Shown: in pieces, positions 39,077 to 52,358 of the stretch | Layout: each line of letters opens with the position of its first letter | Position numbering within the stretch: position 1 is the stretch's first letter | Assembly (NCBI RefSeq): GCF_051020955.1 | Contig: NW_027476202.1 | Coordinates: 62,001-126,000 of the forward strand | Source: Megalopta genalis | Taxonomy: Eukaryota; Arthropoda; Insecta; Hymenoptera; Halictidae | Length of the DNA stretch: 64,000 nucleotides | Direction of reading: 5' to 3' | Notes under the pieces: model-generated | Seen by the model: only the letters and a program-made list of their open reading frames with translations | The model's database searches: none | Told to the model about the DNA's origin: nothing | Program-made: the position numbers and the translations under genes

Positions 39077-42000
39077 ATCAATGCGATGTAGAATGCTTAG
39101 CTACAAGTACATGAGAAACAAATGAGTTATCTTCAGATAATTGCGATATAAGTGATATAGCTTCAAATGCTGGCGAAACAATCGAGTTAGCTTGGTATCA
39201 ATGCGAAGTAGAAGGCTTATCTTCAAATCCTTGCGAAACAAATGGTATAGCTTCAAATACTTGTGATATATATGATTTAGATTCAAATGCAGGCTTAACG
39301 AACGAGTGAGGTTCAAATCCATGCGAATCACATGATTTAGCTTCAAATCAATGGGAAGTGGAAGGCTTAGTTTCAAATCCATGCGAATCAAATGGTTTTC
39401 CTGCAAAAACTTGTGATATACATGATTTAGCATCAACTGCATGCGGAGCAAACGAGTTAGCTTCAAATCCAAGGGAAAGAAATGATTTAACTTCAAATCA
39501 ATGCGAAGTAGAAGGTTTCGATTCACATCCAAGCGAAACAAATGGAGTAGCTTCAAATACTTGTGATATACACGATTTAGCTTCAGCTGCATGAGAGACA
39601 AACGAGATAGCTTCAAATCCTGGGGAAGCACATGATTTAAATTCGAATCAATGCGAAGTAGAAGGCATAGCTTCGAATCCAGGCGAAACAAATGGTTAAG
39701 CTTCAAATACTTGTGATATACATGATTTAGCTTCAACTGCATGCGAAACAAACGAGTTAGCTTCAAATCCATACGAACCACATCATTTAGCTTCAGATCC
39801 ATGCGAAACACATGATTTAGCTTCAAATCAATGCGAAGTAGAAGGCTGAACTTCGTATCCATTCGAAACAAATGGTTTAGCTTGAAATACTTGTGATATA
39901 CTTGATTTAGCTTCAACAGCATGCGAATCAAACGAGTTAGCTTCAAATCTATGCGAAACACATGATTTAGCTTCAAATCAATTCGAAGTAGAAGGCTTAG
40001 CTTCAAATCCATGGGACTCAAATGGTTTAGCTTCAAATACTTGTGATATACTTGAATCAGCTTCAACAGCATGCGAAACAAACGAGTTAGTTTCAAATCT
40101 ATGCGAAACAGATGATTTAGGGCGAAGTAGAATACTGATCTTTGAATCCATGCGAAACAAGAGGTTTAGCTTCAAATCCATGCGAAATATATGATTTACC
40201 TTCAAATCAATGATATGTAGAAGGCTTAGATTCATATCCATGCGATACGAATGATTTAGCTTCAAATACTTGCGAATATAAGTGATATAGCTTCAAAAAC
40301 AAGGTGAAAGGAACGTGTTAGCTTCAAATCCATGCTGTTGAAATGATTTAGCTTCAAATCAATGCGAAGTAGGAGGCAGATCTTCGAATCCATGCGGAAC
40401 AAATGGTTTAGCTTCACATACTTGTGATATACATGATTTAGCTTCAACAGCATGCGAAACTAACGAGATAGCTTCAAATCCATGCGAAACACATGATTTA
40501 GCTTCAAATCAATCCGAAGTAGAAAGCTGATGGTCGAATCCATGTGAAACAAATGGTTTAGCTTCAAATACTTGTGATATACATGATTTAGCTTCAACTG
40601 CATGCGAAACAAACTAGTTAGCTTTAAACCCATGCGAAACACATGATTAAACTCCAAATCAATGCGAAGTAGAAGGCTTTGCTTCAAATCCATGCGAAAC
40701 ACATGATTTAGCTTCAAATCAATGCGAAGAAGAGGGGTGATCTTCGAATCCATGCTAATCAAATGGTACATATTCAAATAATTGTGATATACATGATTTA
40801 GCTTCAACAGCATGCGAAACAAACGAGTTAGCTTCAAATCCATGCGGAACACATGATTTAGCTCCAAATCAATGCGAAGTAGGAGGCTTATCTTCAAATC
40901 CATGCGAAACAAATCGTTTAGCTTCAAATACTTGTGATATACTTGATTTAGCTTCAACTGCATGCGAAACAAACGAGTTAGCTTCTAATCCATGCGCAAC
41001 ACATGATTTAGCTTCAAATCAATGCGAAATAGAAGGGTTATCTTCGAATCCATGCGAAACAAATGGTTTAGCTTCAAACACTTGTGATATCCATGATTTA
41101 GCTTCAACTGCATGCGAAACAACGAGTTAGCTTTAAATCCATGCGAAACACATGATTTAACTCCAAATCAATGCGAAGTGGAAGACTGATCTTTGAATCA
41201 ATGCGAAACACATGATTTAGCTTCAAATCAATGCGAAGTAGAAGGGTTATCTTCGAATCCATGCGAAACAAATGATTTAGCTTCAAACACTTGTGATATA
41301 CATGATTTAGCTTCAACTGCATGCGAAACAAACGAGTTAGCTTTAAATCCATGCGAAACACATGATTTAGCTCCAAATAAATGCGAAGTAGAAGGCATAG
41401 CTTCAAATCCATGGGAATCAAATGATTTATCTTCAAATACTTGTGATATGCATGACTTATCTTCAACTGCATGCGAAACAAACGAGTTAGATTCAAAAAC
41501 CATGCGAAACACATGATTTAAATTCAAATCAATGCGAACTAGAAGCGTTATCATCAAATCCGTGCGAATCAAATGGTTTTGCTTCAAATACTTGTGATAT
41601 ACATGATTTTGCTTCAACAGCAAGCGAAACAAACGAGTTAGCTTCAAATCCGTGCGAAACACATGATTTAAGTTCAAATCAATGCGAACTAGGATAGTTA
41701 TCATCAAATCCATGCGAAACAAATCGTTTAGCTTCAAATACTTGTGATATACATGATTTAGCTTCAACTGCATGCGCAACAAACGAGTTAGCTTCTAATC
41801 CATGGGCAAAACATGATTTAGCTTCAAATCAATGCGAAGTAGAAGGGTTATCTTCGAATCCATGCGAAACAAATGGTTTAGCTTCAAACACTTGTGATAT
41901 CCATGATTTAGCTTCAACTGCATGCGAAACAACGAGTTACCTTTAAATCCATGCGAAACACATGATTTAGCTTCAAATCAATGCGAAGTAGAAGGGTTAT

Positions 42001-42726
42001 CTTCGAATCCATGCGAAACAAATGATTTAGCTTCAAACACTTGTGATATACATGATTTAGCTTCAACTGCATGCGAAACAAACGAGTTAGCTTTAAATCC
42101 ATGCGAAACACATGATTTAAATTCGTATCAATGCGAAGTAGAAGGCTTCGATTCACATCCAAGCGAAACAAATGGATTAGCTTCAAATACTTGTGATATA
42201 CATTATTTAGCTTCAACTGCATGAGAGACAAACGAGATAGCTTCAAATCCTGGGGAAGCACATGATTTAAATTCGAATCAATGCGAAGTAGAAGGCATAG
42301 CTTCGAATCCATGCGAAACAAATAGTTAAGCTTCAAATACTTGTGATATACATGATTTAGCTTCAACTGCATGCGAAACAAACGAGTTAGCTTCAAATCC
42401 ATACGAACCACATCATTTAGCTTTTGATCCATGAGAAACACATGATTTAGCTTCAAATCAATGCGAAGTAGAAGGCTGAACTTCGTATCCATTCGAAACA
42501 AATGGTTTAGCTTGAAATACTTGTGATATACTTGATTTAGCTTCAACAGCATGCGAATCAAACGAGTTAGCTTCAAATCTATGCGAAACACATGATTTAG
42601 CTTCAAATCAATTCGAAGTAGAAGGCTTAGCTTCAAATCCATGGGACTCAAATGGTTTAGCTTCAAATACTTGTGATATACTTGAATCAGCTTCAACAGC
42701 ATGCGAAACAAACGAGTTAGTTTCAA
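38607..42726. repeat. 4.1-kb displaced copy of 25681-29800
   Basis: The match holds at a constant offset of 12926 bp over about 4.1 kb, covering the 19-bp scar, the GCAAGGTGAAAG marker and two 29-bp marker monomers. Differences noticed are single bases, for instance GGAACGTG for GAAACGTG near 40311. Left of it the flanks differ (TCAGATCC here, TTGAATC there); right of it the two diverge where this copy enters an additional 19-bp scar at 42740. Confidence 0.9.
38641..39840. repeat. 1200-bp tandem duplication, copy 2
   Basis: This copy follows copy 1 without a gap. From about 38607 it is also the start of the 4.1-kb segment that matches 25681-29800. Copy 1 therefore probably arose when this imported segment was misaligned with itself or its neighbour. 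Confidence 0.92.
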
Positions 42727-45700
42727 ATCTATGCGAAACAGATGATTTAGGGCGAAGTAGAATACTGATCTTTGAATCCATGCGAAACAAGAGGTTTAGC
42801 TTCAAATCCATGCGAAACATATGATTTACCTTCAAATCAATAATATGTAGAAGGCTTAGATTCATATCCATGCGATACGAATGATTTAGCTTCAAATACT
42901 TGCTAATACAAGTGATATAGCTTCAAATGCAGGCGAAACAAACGAGTTACCTTCAGATCCATGTGAAACACATGATTTAGTTTCAAATCAATGCGAAGAC
43001 GAATTCTTATCTTCAAATACATGCGAAACGAATGATTTAGCTTCAAATACTTGCGAATATAAGTGATATAGCTTCAAAAGCAAGGTGAAAGAAACGTGTT
43101 AGCTTCAAATCCATGCTGCTGAAATGTTTTAGCTTCAAATCAATGCGAAGTAGGAGGCAGATCTTCGAATCCATGCGGAACACATGATTTAGCTTCAAAT
43201 CAATCCGAAGTAGAAAGCTGATGGTCGAATCCATGTGAAACAAATGGTTTAGCTTCAAATACTTGTGATATACATGATTTAGCTTCAACTGCATGCGAAA
43301 CAAACTAGTTAACTTTTAACCCATGCGAAACACATGATTAAACTCCAAATCAATGCGAAGTAGAAGGCTTTGCTTCAAATCCATGCGAAACACATGATGT
43401 AGCTTCAAATCAATGCGAAGAAGAGGGGTGATCTTCGAATCCATGCTAATCAAATGGTACATATTCAAATAATTGTGATATACATGATTTAGCTTCAACA
43501 GCATGCGAAACAAACGAGTTAGCTTCAAATCCATGCGGAACACATGATTTAGCTCCAAATCAATGCGAAGTAGGAGGCTTATCTTCAAATCCATGCGAAA
43601 CAAATCGTTTAGCTTCAAATACTTGTGATATACTTGATTTAGCTTCAACTGCATGCGAAACAAACGAGTTAGCTTCTAATCCATGCGCAACACATGATTT
43701 AGCTTCAAATCAATGCGAAATAGAAGGGTTATCTTCGAATCCATGCGAAACAAATGGTTTAGCTTCAAACACTTGTGATATCCATGATTTAGCTTCAACT
43801 GCATGCGAAACAACGAGTTAGCTTTAAATCCATGCGAAACACATGATTTAACTCCAAATCAATGCGAAGTGGAAGACTGATCTTTGAATCAATGCGAAAC
43901 ACATGATTTAGCTTCAAATCAATGCGAAGTAGAAGGCATAGCTTCAAATCCATGGGAATCAAATGATTTATCTTCAAATACTTGTGATATGCATGACTTA
44001 TCTTCAACTGCATGCGAAACAAACGAGTTAGCTTCAAATCCATGCGACACACATGATTTAAATTCAAATCAATGCGAACTAGAAGCGTTATCATCAAATC
44101 CGTGCGAATCAAATGGTTTTGCTTCAAATACTTGTGATATACATGATTTTGCTTCAACAGCAAGCGAAACAAACGAGTTAGCTTCAAATCCGTGCGAAAC
44201 ACATGATTTAAGTTCAAATCAATGCGAACTAGGATAGTTATCATCAAATCCATGCGAAACAAATCGTTTAGCTTCAAATACTTGTGATATACATGATTTA
44301 GCTTCAACTGCATGCGAAACAAACGAGTTAGCTTCTAATCCATGGGCAAAACATGATTTAGCTTCAAATCAATGCGAAGTAGAAGGGTTATCTTCGAATC
44401 CATGCGAAACAAATGGTTTAGCTTCAAACACTTGTGATATCCATGATTTAGCTTCAACTGCATGCGAAACAACGAGTTAGCTTTAAATCCATGCGAAACA
44501 CATGATTTAGCTTCAAATCAATGCGAAGTAGAAGGGTTATCTTCGAATCCATGGGAAACAAATGATTTAGCTTCAAACACTTGTGATATACATGATTTAG
44601 CTTCATCTGCATGCGAAACAAACGAGTTAGCTTTAAATCCATGCGAAACACATGATTTAGCTCCAAATCAATGCGAAGTAGAAGGCATAGCTTCAAATCC
44701 ATGGAAATCAAATGGTTTAGCTTCAAATACTTGTGATATACATGATTTAGCTTCAACAGCATGCGAAACAAACGAGTTAGATTCAAAAACCATGCGAAAC
44801 ACATGATTTAGCTTCAAATCAATGCGAAGAAAAGGGGTGATCTTCTAATCCATGCTAATCAAATGGTTCATATACAAATACTTGTGATATACATGATTTA
44901 GCTTCAACAGCGTGCGAAACAAACGAGTTAGCTTTAAATCCATGCGAAACACATGATTTAGCTCCAAATCAATGCGAAGTAGAAGGCATAGCTTCAAATC
45001 CATGGAAATCAAATGGTTTAGCTTCAAATACTTGTGATATACATGATTTAGCTTCAACAGCATGCGAAACAAACGAGTTAGCTTCAAATCCATGCGAAGC
45101 ACATGATTTAGCTTCAAACCAATACGAAGTAGAAGGGTTATCTTCGAATCCATGCGAAACAAATGGTTTAGCTTCAAACGCTTGTGATATACATGATTTA
45201 GCTTCAACAGCATGCGAAACAAACGAGTTAGCTTCAAAAACCATGCGAAACACATGATTTAGCTTCAAATCGATGCGAAGTAGAAGGCTTATCTACGAAT
45301 CCTTGCGAAACAAATGGTTTAGCTGCAAATGCTTGTGATATACATGATTCAGCATCAACTGCATGCGAAACAAACGAGTTAGCTTCAAATCCAGGGGAAG
45401 CACATGATTTAAATTCGTATCAATGCGAAGTAGAAGGCTTCGATTCACATCCAAGCGAAACAAATGGATTAGCTTCAAATACTTGTGATATACATTATTT
45501 AGCTTCAACTGCATGAGAGACAAACGAGATAGCTTCAAATCCTGGGGAAGCACATGATTTAAATTCGAATCAATGCGAAGTAGAAGGCATAGCTTCGAAT
45601 CCATGCGAAACAAATGGTTAAGCTTCAAATACTTGTGATATACATGATTTAGCTTCAACTGCATGCGAAACAAACGAGTTAGCTTCAAATCGATACGAAC

Positions 45701-47574
45701 CACATCATTTAGCTTCAGATCCATGCGAAACACATGATTTAGCTTCAAATCAATGCGAAGTAGAAGGCTGAACTTCGTATCCATTCGAAACAAATGGTTT
45801 AGCTTGAAATACTTGTGATATACTTGATTTAGCTTCAACAGCATGCGAATCAAACGAGTTAGCTTCAAATCTATGCGAAACACATGATTTAGCTTCAAAT
45901 CAATTCGAAGTAGAAGGCTTAGCTTCAAATCCATGGGACTCAAATGGTTTAGCTTCAAATACTTGTGATATACTTGAATCAGCTTCAACAGCATGCGAAA
46001 CAAACGAGTTAGTTTCAAATCTATGCGAAACAGATGATTTAGGGCGAAGTAGAATACTGATCTTTGAATCCATGCGAAACAAGAGGTTTAGCTTCAAATC
46101 CATGCGAAACATATGATTTACCTTCAAATCAATGATATGTAGAAGGCTTAGATTCATATCCATGCGATACGAATGATTTAGCTTCAAATACTTGCGAATA
46201 TAAGTGATATAGCTTCAAAAGCAAGGTGAAAGAAACGTGTTAGCTTCAAATCCATGCTGTTGAAATGATTTAGCTTCAAATCAATGCGAAGTAGGAGGCA
46301 GATCTTCGAATCCATGCGGAACAAATGGTTTAGCTTCACATACTTGTGATATACATGATTTAGCTTCAACAGCATGCGAAACTAACGAGATAGCTTCAAA
46401 TCCATGCGAAACACATGATTTAGCTTCAAATCAATCCGAAGTAGAAAGCTGATGGTCGAATCCATGTGAAACAAATGGTTTAGCTTCAAATACTTGTGAT
46501 ATACATGATTTAGCTTCAACTGCATGCGAAACAAACGAGTTAGCTTTAAATCCATGCGAAACATATGATTTAGCTCCAAATCAATGCGAAGTAGAAGGCA
46601 TAGGTTCAAATCCATGGAAATCAAATGGTTTAGCTTCAAATACTTGTGATATTCCGGATTTAACTTCAACTGCATGTGAAACAAACGAGTTAGCTTAAAA
46701 TCCAAGCGAAACAGATTATTTATCTTCAAATCAATGCGAGGTAGAAGGCTTAGCTTCAAATCCATGCGAAACAAACGTGTTAGCTTCAAATCCATGCGAA
46801 ACACATGATTTAGCTTCAAATCAATGCGAAGTAGAACGATTATCTTCGAATCCATGCAAAACAAATGGTTTAGCTTCAAACACTTGTGATATACATGATT
46901 TAGCTTCAGCTGCATGCGAAACAAACTAGTTAGCTTTAAACCCATGCGAAACACATGATTAAACTCCAAATCAATGCGAAGTAGAAGGCTTTGCTTCAAA
47001 CCCATGCGAAACACATGATTTAGCTTCAAATCAATGCGAAGAAGAGGGGTGATCTTCGAATCCATGCTAATCAAATGGTACATATTCAAATAATCGTGAT
47101 ATACATGATTTAGCTTCAACAGCATGCGAAACAAACGAGTTAGCTTCAAATCCATGCGGAACACATGATTTAGCTCCAAATAAATGCGAAGTAGGAGGCT
47201 TATCTTCAAATCCATGCGAAACAAATCGTTTAGCTTCAAATACTTGTGATATACTTGATTTAGCTTCAACTGCATGCGAAACAAACGAGTTAGCTTCTAA
47301 TCCATGCGCAACACATGATTTAGCTTCAAATCAATGCGAAATAGAAGGGTTATCTTCGAATCCATGCGAAACAAATGGTTTAGCTTCAAACACTTGTGAT
47401 ATCCATGATTTAGCTTCAACTGCATGCGAAACAACGAGTTAGCTTTAAATCCATGCGGAACACATGATTTAACTCCAAATCAATGCGAAGTGGAAGACTG
47501 ATCTTTGAATCAATGCGAAACACATGATTTAGCTTCAAATCAATGCGAAGTAGAAGGGTTATCTTCGAATCCAT
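42727..47574. repeat. Mosaic HOR segment with short re-used patches
   Basis: The segment contains parts of several block types: the 19-bp scar at 42740 and 46032, the GCAAGGTGAAAG marker near 43.08 and 46.22 kb, GAAGAGGGGTGATCTTCG variants near 43.42 and 47.04 kb, and 29-bp marker monomers near 43810, 44469 and 47431. The stretch 44.82-45.3 kb resembles 30.12-30.4 kb and 18.65-18.95 kb. Near 43150-43200 a shortened junction joins CATGCGGAACACATG directly to the AAAGCTGATGG variant. No gene is visible. Confidence 0.8.
46651..46790. repeat. Captured edge-type satellite island, first of four
   Basis: A short stretch with ATTCCGGATTTAAC, GCATGTGAAAC, TTAGCTTAAAATCCAAGCG and TTATTTATCTTC resembles the diverged sequence at the window ends (690-760 and 63840-63930) rather than its neighbours. 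Copies with ATTCTGGATTTAAC begin at 51548, 54537 and 59833, at spacings of 4897, 2989 and 5296 bp, so it was amplified as part of larger blocks. The in-frame TAA in TTAGCTTAAAATCC stops the plus frame in each copy. Confidence 0.75.
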
Positions 47575-49088
47575 GCGAAACACATGATTTAGCTTCAAAT
47601 CAATGCGAAGAAGAGGGGTGATCTTCGAATCCATGCTAATCAAATGGTACATATTCAAATAATCGTGATATACATGATTTAGCTTCAACAGCATGCGAAA
47701 CAAACGAGTTAGCTTCAAATCCATGCGGAACACATGATTTAGCTCCAAATCAATGCGAAGTAGGAGGCTTATCTTCAAATCCATGCGAAACAAATCGTTT
47801 AGCTTCAAATACTTGTGATATACTTGATTTAGCTTCAACTGCATGCGAAACAAACGAGTTAGCTTCTAATCCATGCGCAACACATGATTTAGCTTCAAAT
47901 CAATGCGAAATAGAAGGGTTATCTTCGAATCCATGCGAAACAAATGGTTTAGCTTCAAACACTTGTGATATCCATGATTTAGCTTCAACTGCATGCGAAA
48001 CAACGAGTTAGCTTTAAATCCATGCGGAACACATGATTTAGCTTCAAATCAATGCGAAGTAGAAGGGTTATCTTCGAATCCATGCGAAACAAATGATTTA
48101 GCTTCAAACACTTGTGATATACATGATTTAGCTTCAACTGCATGCGAAACAAACGAGTTAGCTTTAAATCCATGCGAAACACATGATTTAGCTCCAAATA
48201 AATGCGAAGTAGAAGGCATAGCTTCAAATCCATGGGAATCAAATGGTTTATCTTCAAATACTTGTGATATGCATGACTTATCTTCAACTGCATGCGAAAC
48301 AAACGAGTTAGCTTCAAATCCATACGAAACACATGATTTAAATTCAAATCAATGCGAACTAGAAGGGTTATCATCAAATCCGTGCGAATCAAATGGTTTT
48401 GCTTCAAATACTTGTGATATACATGATTTTGCTTCAACAGCAAGCGAAACAAACGAGTTAGCTTCAAATCCGTGCGAAACACATGATTTAAGTTCAAATC
48501 AATGCGAACTAGGATAGTTATCATCAAATCCATGCGAAACAAATCGTTTAGCTTCAAATACTTGTGATATACTTGAATCAGCTTCAACAGCATGCGAAAC
48601 AAACGAGTTAGTTTCAAATCTATGCGAAACAGATGATTTAGGGCGAAGTAGAATACTGATCTTTGAATCCATGCGAAACAAGAGGTTTAGCTTCAAATCC
48701 ATGCGAAACATATGATTTACCTTCAAATCAATGATATGTAGAAGGCTTAGATTCATATCCATGCGATACGAATGATTTAGCTTCAAATACTTGCGAATAT
48801 AAGTGATATAGCTTCAAAAGCAAGGTGAAAGAAACGTGTTAGCTTCAAATCCATGCTGTTGAAATGATTTAGCTTCAAATCAATGCGAAGTAGGAGGCAG
48901 ATCTTCGAATCCATGCGGAACAAATGGTTTAGCTTCACATACTTGTGATATACATGATTTAGCTTCAACAGCATGCGAAACTAACGAGATAGCTTCAAAT
49001 CCATGCGAAACACATGATTTAGCTTCAAATCAATCCGAAGTAGAAAGCTGATGGTCGAATCCATGTGAAACAAATGGTTTAGCTTCAA
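47575..49088. repeat. 1.5-kb segment repeated at 49873-51386 (offset 2298)
   Basis: From the GAAGAGGGGTGATCTTCG variant to the AAAGCTGATGGTCG variant, this segment recurs 2298 bp downstream. It includes a 29-bp marker monomer, the CTAGGATAGTTATC variant and the 19-bp scar (48631 and 50929). One visible difference is CAGCTTCAACAGC here against CAGCTACAACAGC near 50880. After 49088 the two copies diverge into different HOR contexts. Confidence 0.88.
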
Positions 49089-49369
49089 ACACTTGTGATA
49101 TCCATGATTTAGCTTCAACTGCATGCGAAACAACGAGTTAGCTTTAAATCCATGCGGAACACATGATTTAGCTTCAAATCAATGCGAAGTAGAAGGGTTA
49201 TCTTCGAATCCATGCGAAACAAATGATTTAGCTTCAAACACTTGTGATATCCATGATTTAGCTTCAACTGCATGCGAAACAACGAGTTAGCTTTAAATCC
49301 ATGCGGAACACATGATTTAACTCCAAATCAATGCGAAGTGGAAGACTGATCTTTGAATCAATGCGAAAC

Positions 49370-52358
49370 ACATGATTTAGCTTCAAATCAATGCGAAGTA
49401 GAAGGGTTATCTTCGAATCCATGCGAAACAAATGATTTAGCTTCAAACACTTGTGATATACATGATTTAGCTTCAACTGCATGCGAAACAAACGAGTTAG
49501 CTTTAAATCCATGCGAAACACATGATTTAGCTCCAAATAAATGCGAAGTAGAAGGCATAGCTTCAAATCCATGGGAATCAAATGATTTATCTTGAAATAC
49601 TTGTGATATGCATGACTTATCTTCAACTGCATGCGAAACAATCGAGTTAGCTTCAAATCCATGCGAAACACATGATTTAAATTCAAATCAATGCGAACTA
49701 GAAGGGTTATCATCAAATCCGTGCGAATCAAATGGTTTTGCTTCAAGTACTTGTGATATACATGATTTAGCTTCAACAGCAAGCGAAACAAACGAGTTAG
49801 CTTCAAATCCGTGCGAAACACATGATTTAAGTTCAAATCAATGCGAAGAAGAAGGCTTTGCTTCAAACCCATGCGAAACACATGATTTAGCTTCAAATCA
49901 ATGCGAAGAAGAGGGGTGATCTTCGAATCCATGCTAATCAAATGGTACATATTCAAATAATCGTGATATACATGATTTAGCTTCAACAGCATGCGAAACA
50001 AACGAGTTAGCTTCAAATCCATGCGGAACACATGATTTAGCTCCAAATCAATGCGAAGTAGGAGGCTTATCTTCAAATCCATGCGAAACAAATCGTTTAG
50101 CTTCAAATACTTGTGATATACTTGATTTAGCTTCAACTGCATGCGAAACAAACGAGTTAGCTTCTAATCCATGCGCAACACATGATTTAGCTTCAAATCA
50201 ATGCGAAATAGAAGGGTTATCTTCGAATCCATGCGAAACAAATGGTTTAGCTTCAAACACTTGTGATATCCATGATTTAGCTTCAACTGCATGCGAAACA
50301 ACGAGTTAGCTTTAAATCCATGCGGAACACATGATTTAGCTTCAAATCAATGCGAAGTAGAAGGGTTATCTTCGAATCCATGCGAAACAAATGATTTAGC
50401 TTCAAACACTTGTGATATACATGATTTAGCTTCAACTGCATGCGAAACAAACGAGTTAGCTTTAAATCCATGCGAAACACATGATTTAGCTCCAAATAAA
50501 TGCGAAGTAGAAGGCATAGCTTCAAATCCATGGGAATCAAATGGTTTATCTTCAAATACTTGTGATATGCATGACTTATCTTCAACTGCATGCGAAACAA
50601 ACGAGTTAGCTTCAAATCCATACGAAACACATGATTTAAATTCAAATCAATGCGAACTAGAAGGGTTATCATCAAATCCGTGCGAATCAAATGGTTTTGC
50701 TTCAAATACTTGTGATATACATGATTTTGCTTCAACAGCAAGCGAAACAAACGAGTTAGCTTCAAATCCGTGCGAAACACATGATTTAAGTTCAAATCAA
50801 TGCGAACTAGGATAGTTATCATCAAATCCATGCGAAACAAATCGTTTAGCTTCAAATACTTGTGATATACTTGAATCAGCTACAACAGCATGCGAAACAA
50901 ACGAGTTAGTTTCAAATCTATGCGAAACAGATGATTTAGGGCGAAGTAGAATACTGATCTTTGAATCCATGCGAAACAAGAGGTTTAGCTTCAAATCCAT
51001 GCGAAACATATGATTTACCTTCAAATCAATGATATGTAGAAGGCTTAGATTCATATCCATGCGATACGAATGATTTAGCTTCAAATACTTGCGAATATAA
51101 GTGATATAGCTTCAAAAGCAAGGTGAAAGAAACGTGTTAGCTTCAAATCCATGCTGTTGAAATGATTTAGCTTCAAATCAATGCGAAGTAGGAGGCAGAT
51201 CTTCGAATCCATGCGGAACAAATGGTTTAGCTTCACATACTTGTGATATACATGATTTAGCTTCAACAGCATGCGAAACTAACGAGATAGCTTCAAATCC
51301 ATGCGAAACACATGATTTAGCTTCAAATCAATCCGAAGTAGAAAGCTGATGGTCGAATCCATGTGAAACAAATGGTTTAGCTTCAAATACTTGTGATATA
51401 CATGATTTAGCTTCAACTGCATGCGAAACAAACGAGTTAGCTTTAAATCCATGCGAAACATATGATTTAGCTCCAAATCAATGCGAAGTAGAAGGCATAG
51501 CTTCAAATCCATGGAAATCAAATGGTTTAGCTTCAAATACTTGTGATATTCTGGATTTAACTTCAACTGCATGTGAAACAAACGAGTTAGCTTAAAATCC
51601 AAGCGAAACAGATTATTTATCTTCAAATCAATGCGAGGTAGAAGGCTTAGCTTCAAATCCATGCGAAACAAACGTGTTAGCTTCAAATCCATGCGAAACA
51701 CATGATTTAGCTTCAAATCAATGCGAAGTAGAACGATTATCTTCGAATCCATGCAAAACAAATGGTTTAGCTTCAAACACTTGTGATATACATGATTTAG
51801 CTTCAGCTGCATGCGAAACAAACTAGTTAGCTTTAAACCCATGCGAAACACATGATTAAACTCCAAATCAATGCGAAGTAGAAGGCTTTGCTTCAAACCC
51901 ATGCGAAACACATGATTTAGCTTCAAATCAATGCGAAGAAGAGGGGTGATCTTCGAATCCATGCTAATCAAATGGTACATATTCAAATAATCGTGATATA
52001 CATGATTTAGCTTCAACAGCATGCGAAACAAACGAGTTAGCTTCAAATCCATTCGGAACACATGATTTAGCTCCAAATCAATGCGAAGTAGGAGGCTTAT
52101 CTTCAAATCCATGCGAAACAAATCGTTTAGCTTCAAATACTTGTGATATACTTGATTTAGCTTCAACTGCATGCGAAACAAACGAGTTAGCTTCTAATCC
52201 ATGCGCAACACATGATTTAGCTTCAAATCAATGCGAAATAGAAGGGTTATCTTCGAATCCATGCGAAACAAATGGTTTAGCTTCAAACACTTGTGATATC
52301 CATGATTTAGCTTCAACTGCATGCGAAACAACGAGTTAGCTTTAAATCCATGCGGAAC
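49370..52358. repeat. 2989-bp tandem duplication, copy 1
   Basis: The offset of 2989 bp holds for the 19-bp scar (50929 and 53918), the edge-type island (51548 and 54537) and the GCAAGGTGAAAG marker. Upstream of about 49370 this copy has two extra monomers relative to the next one (the GACTGATCTTTGAATC context), giving a local 60-bp length difference. No gene. Confidence 0.9.

Noticed and set aside
38607..42726. Transposon carrying satellite monomers
   Set aside because: The segment is copied over 12.9 kb, but its borders show no terminal repeats, target-site duplications or transposase; the ends fall inside ordinary monomers.
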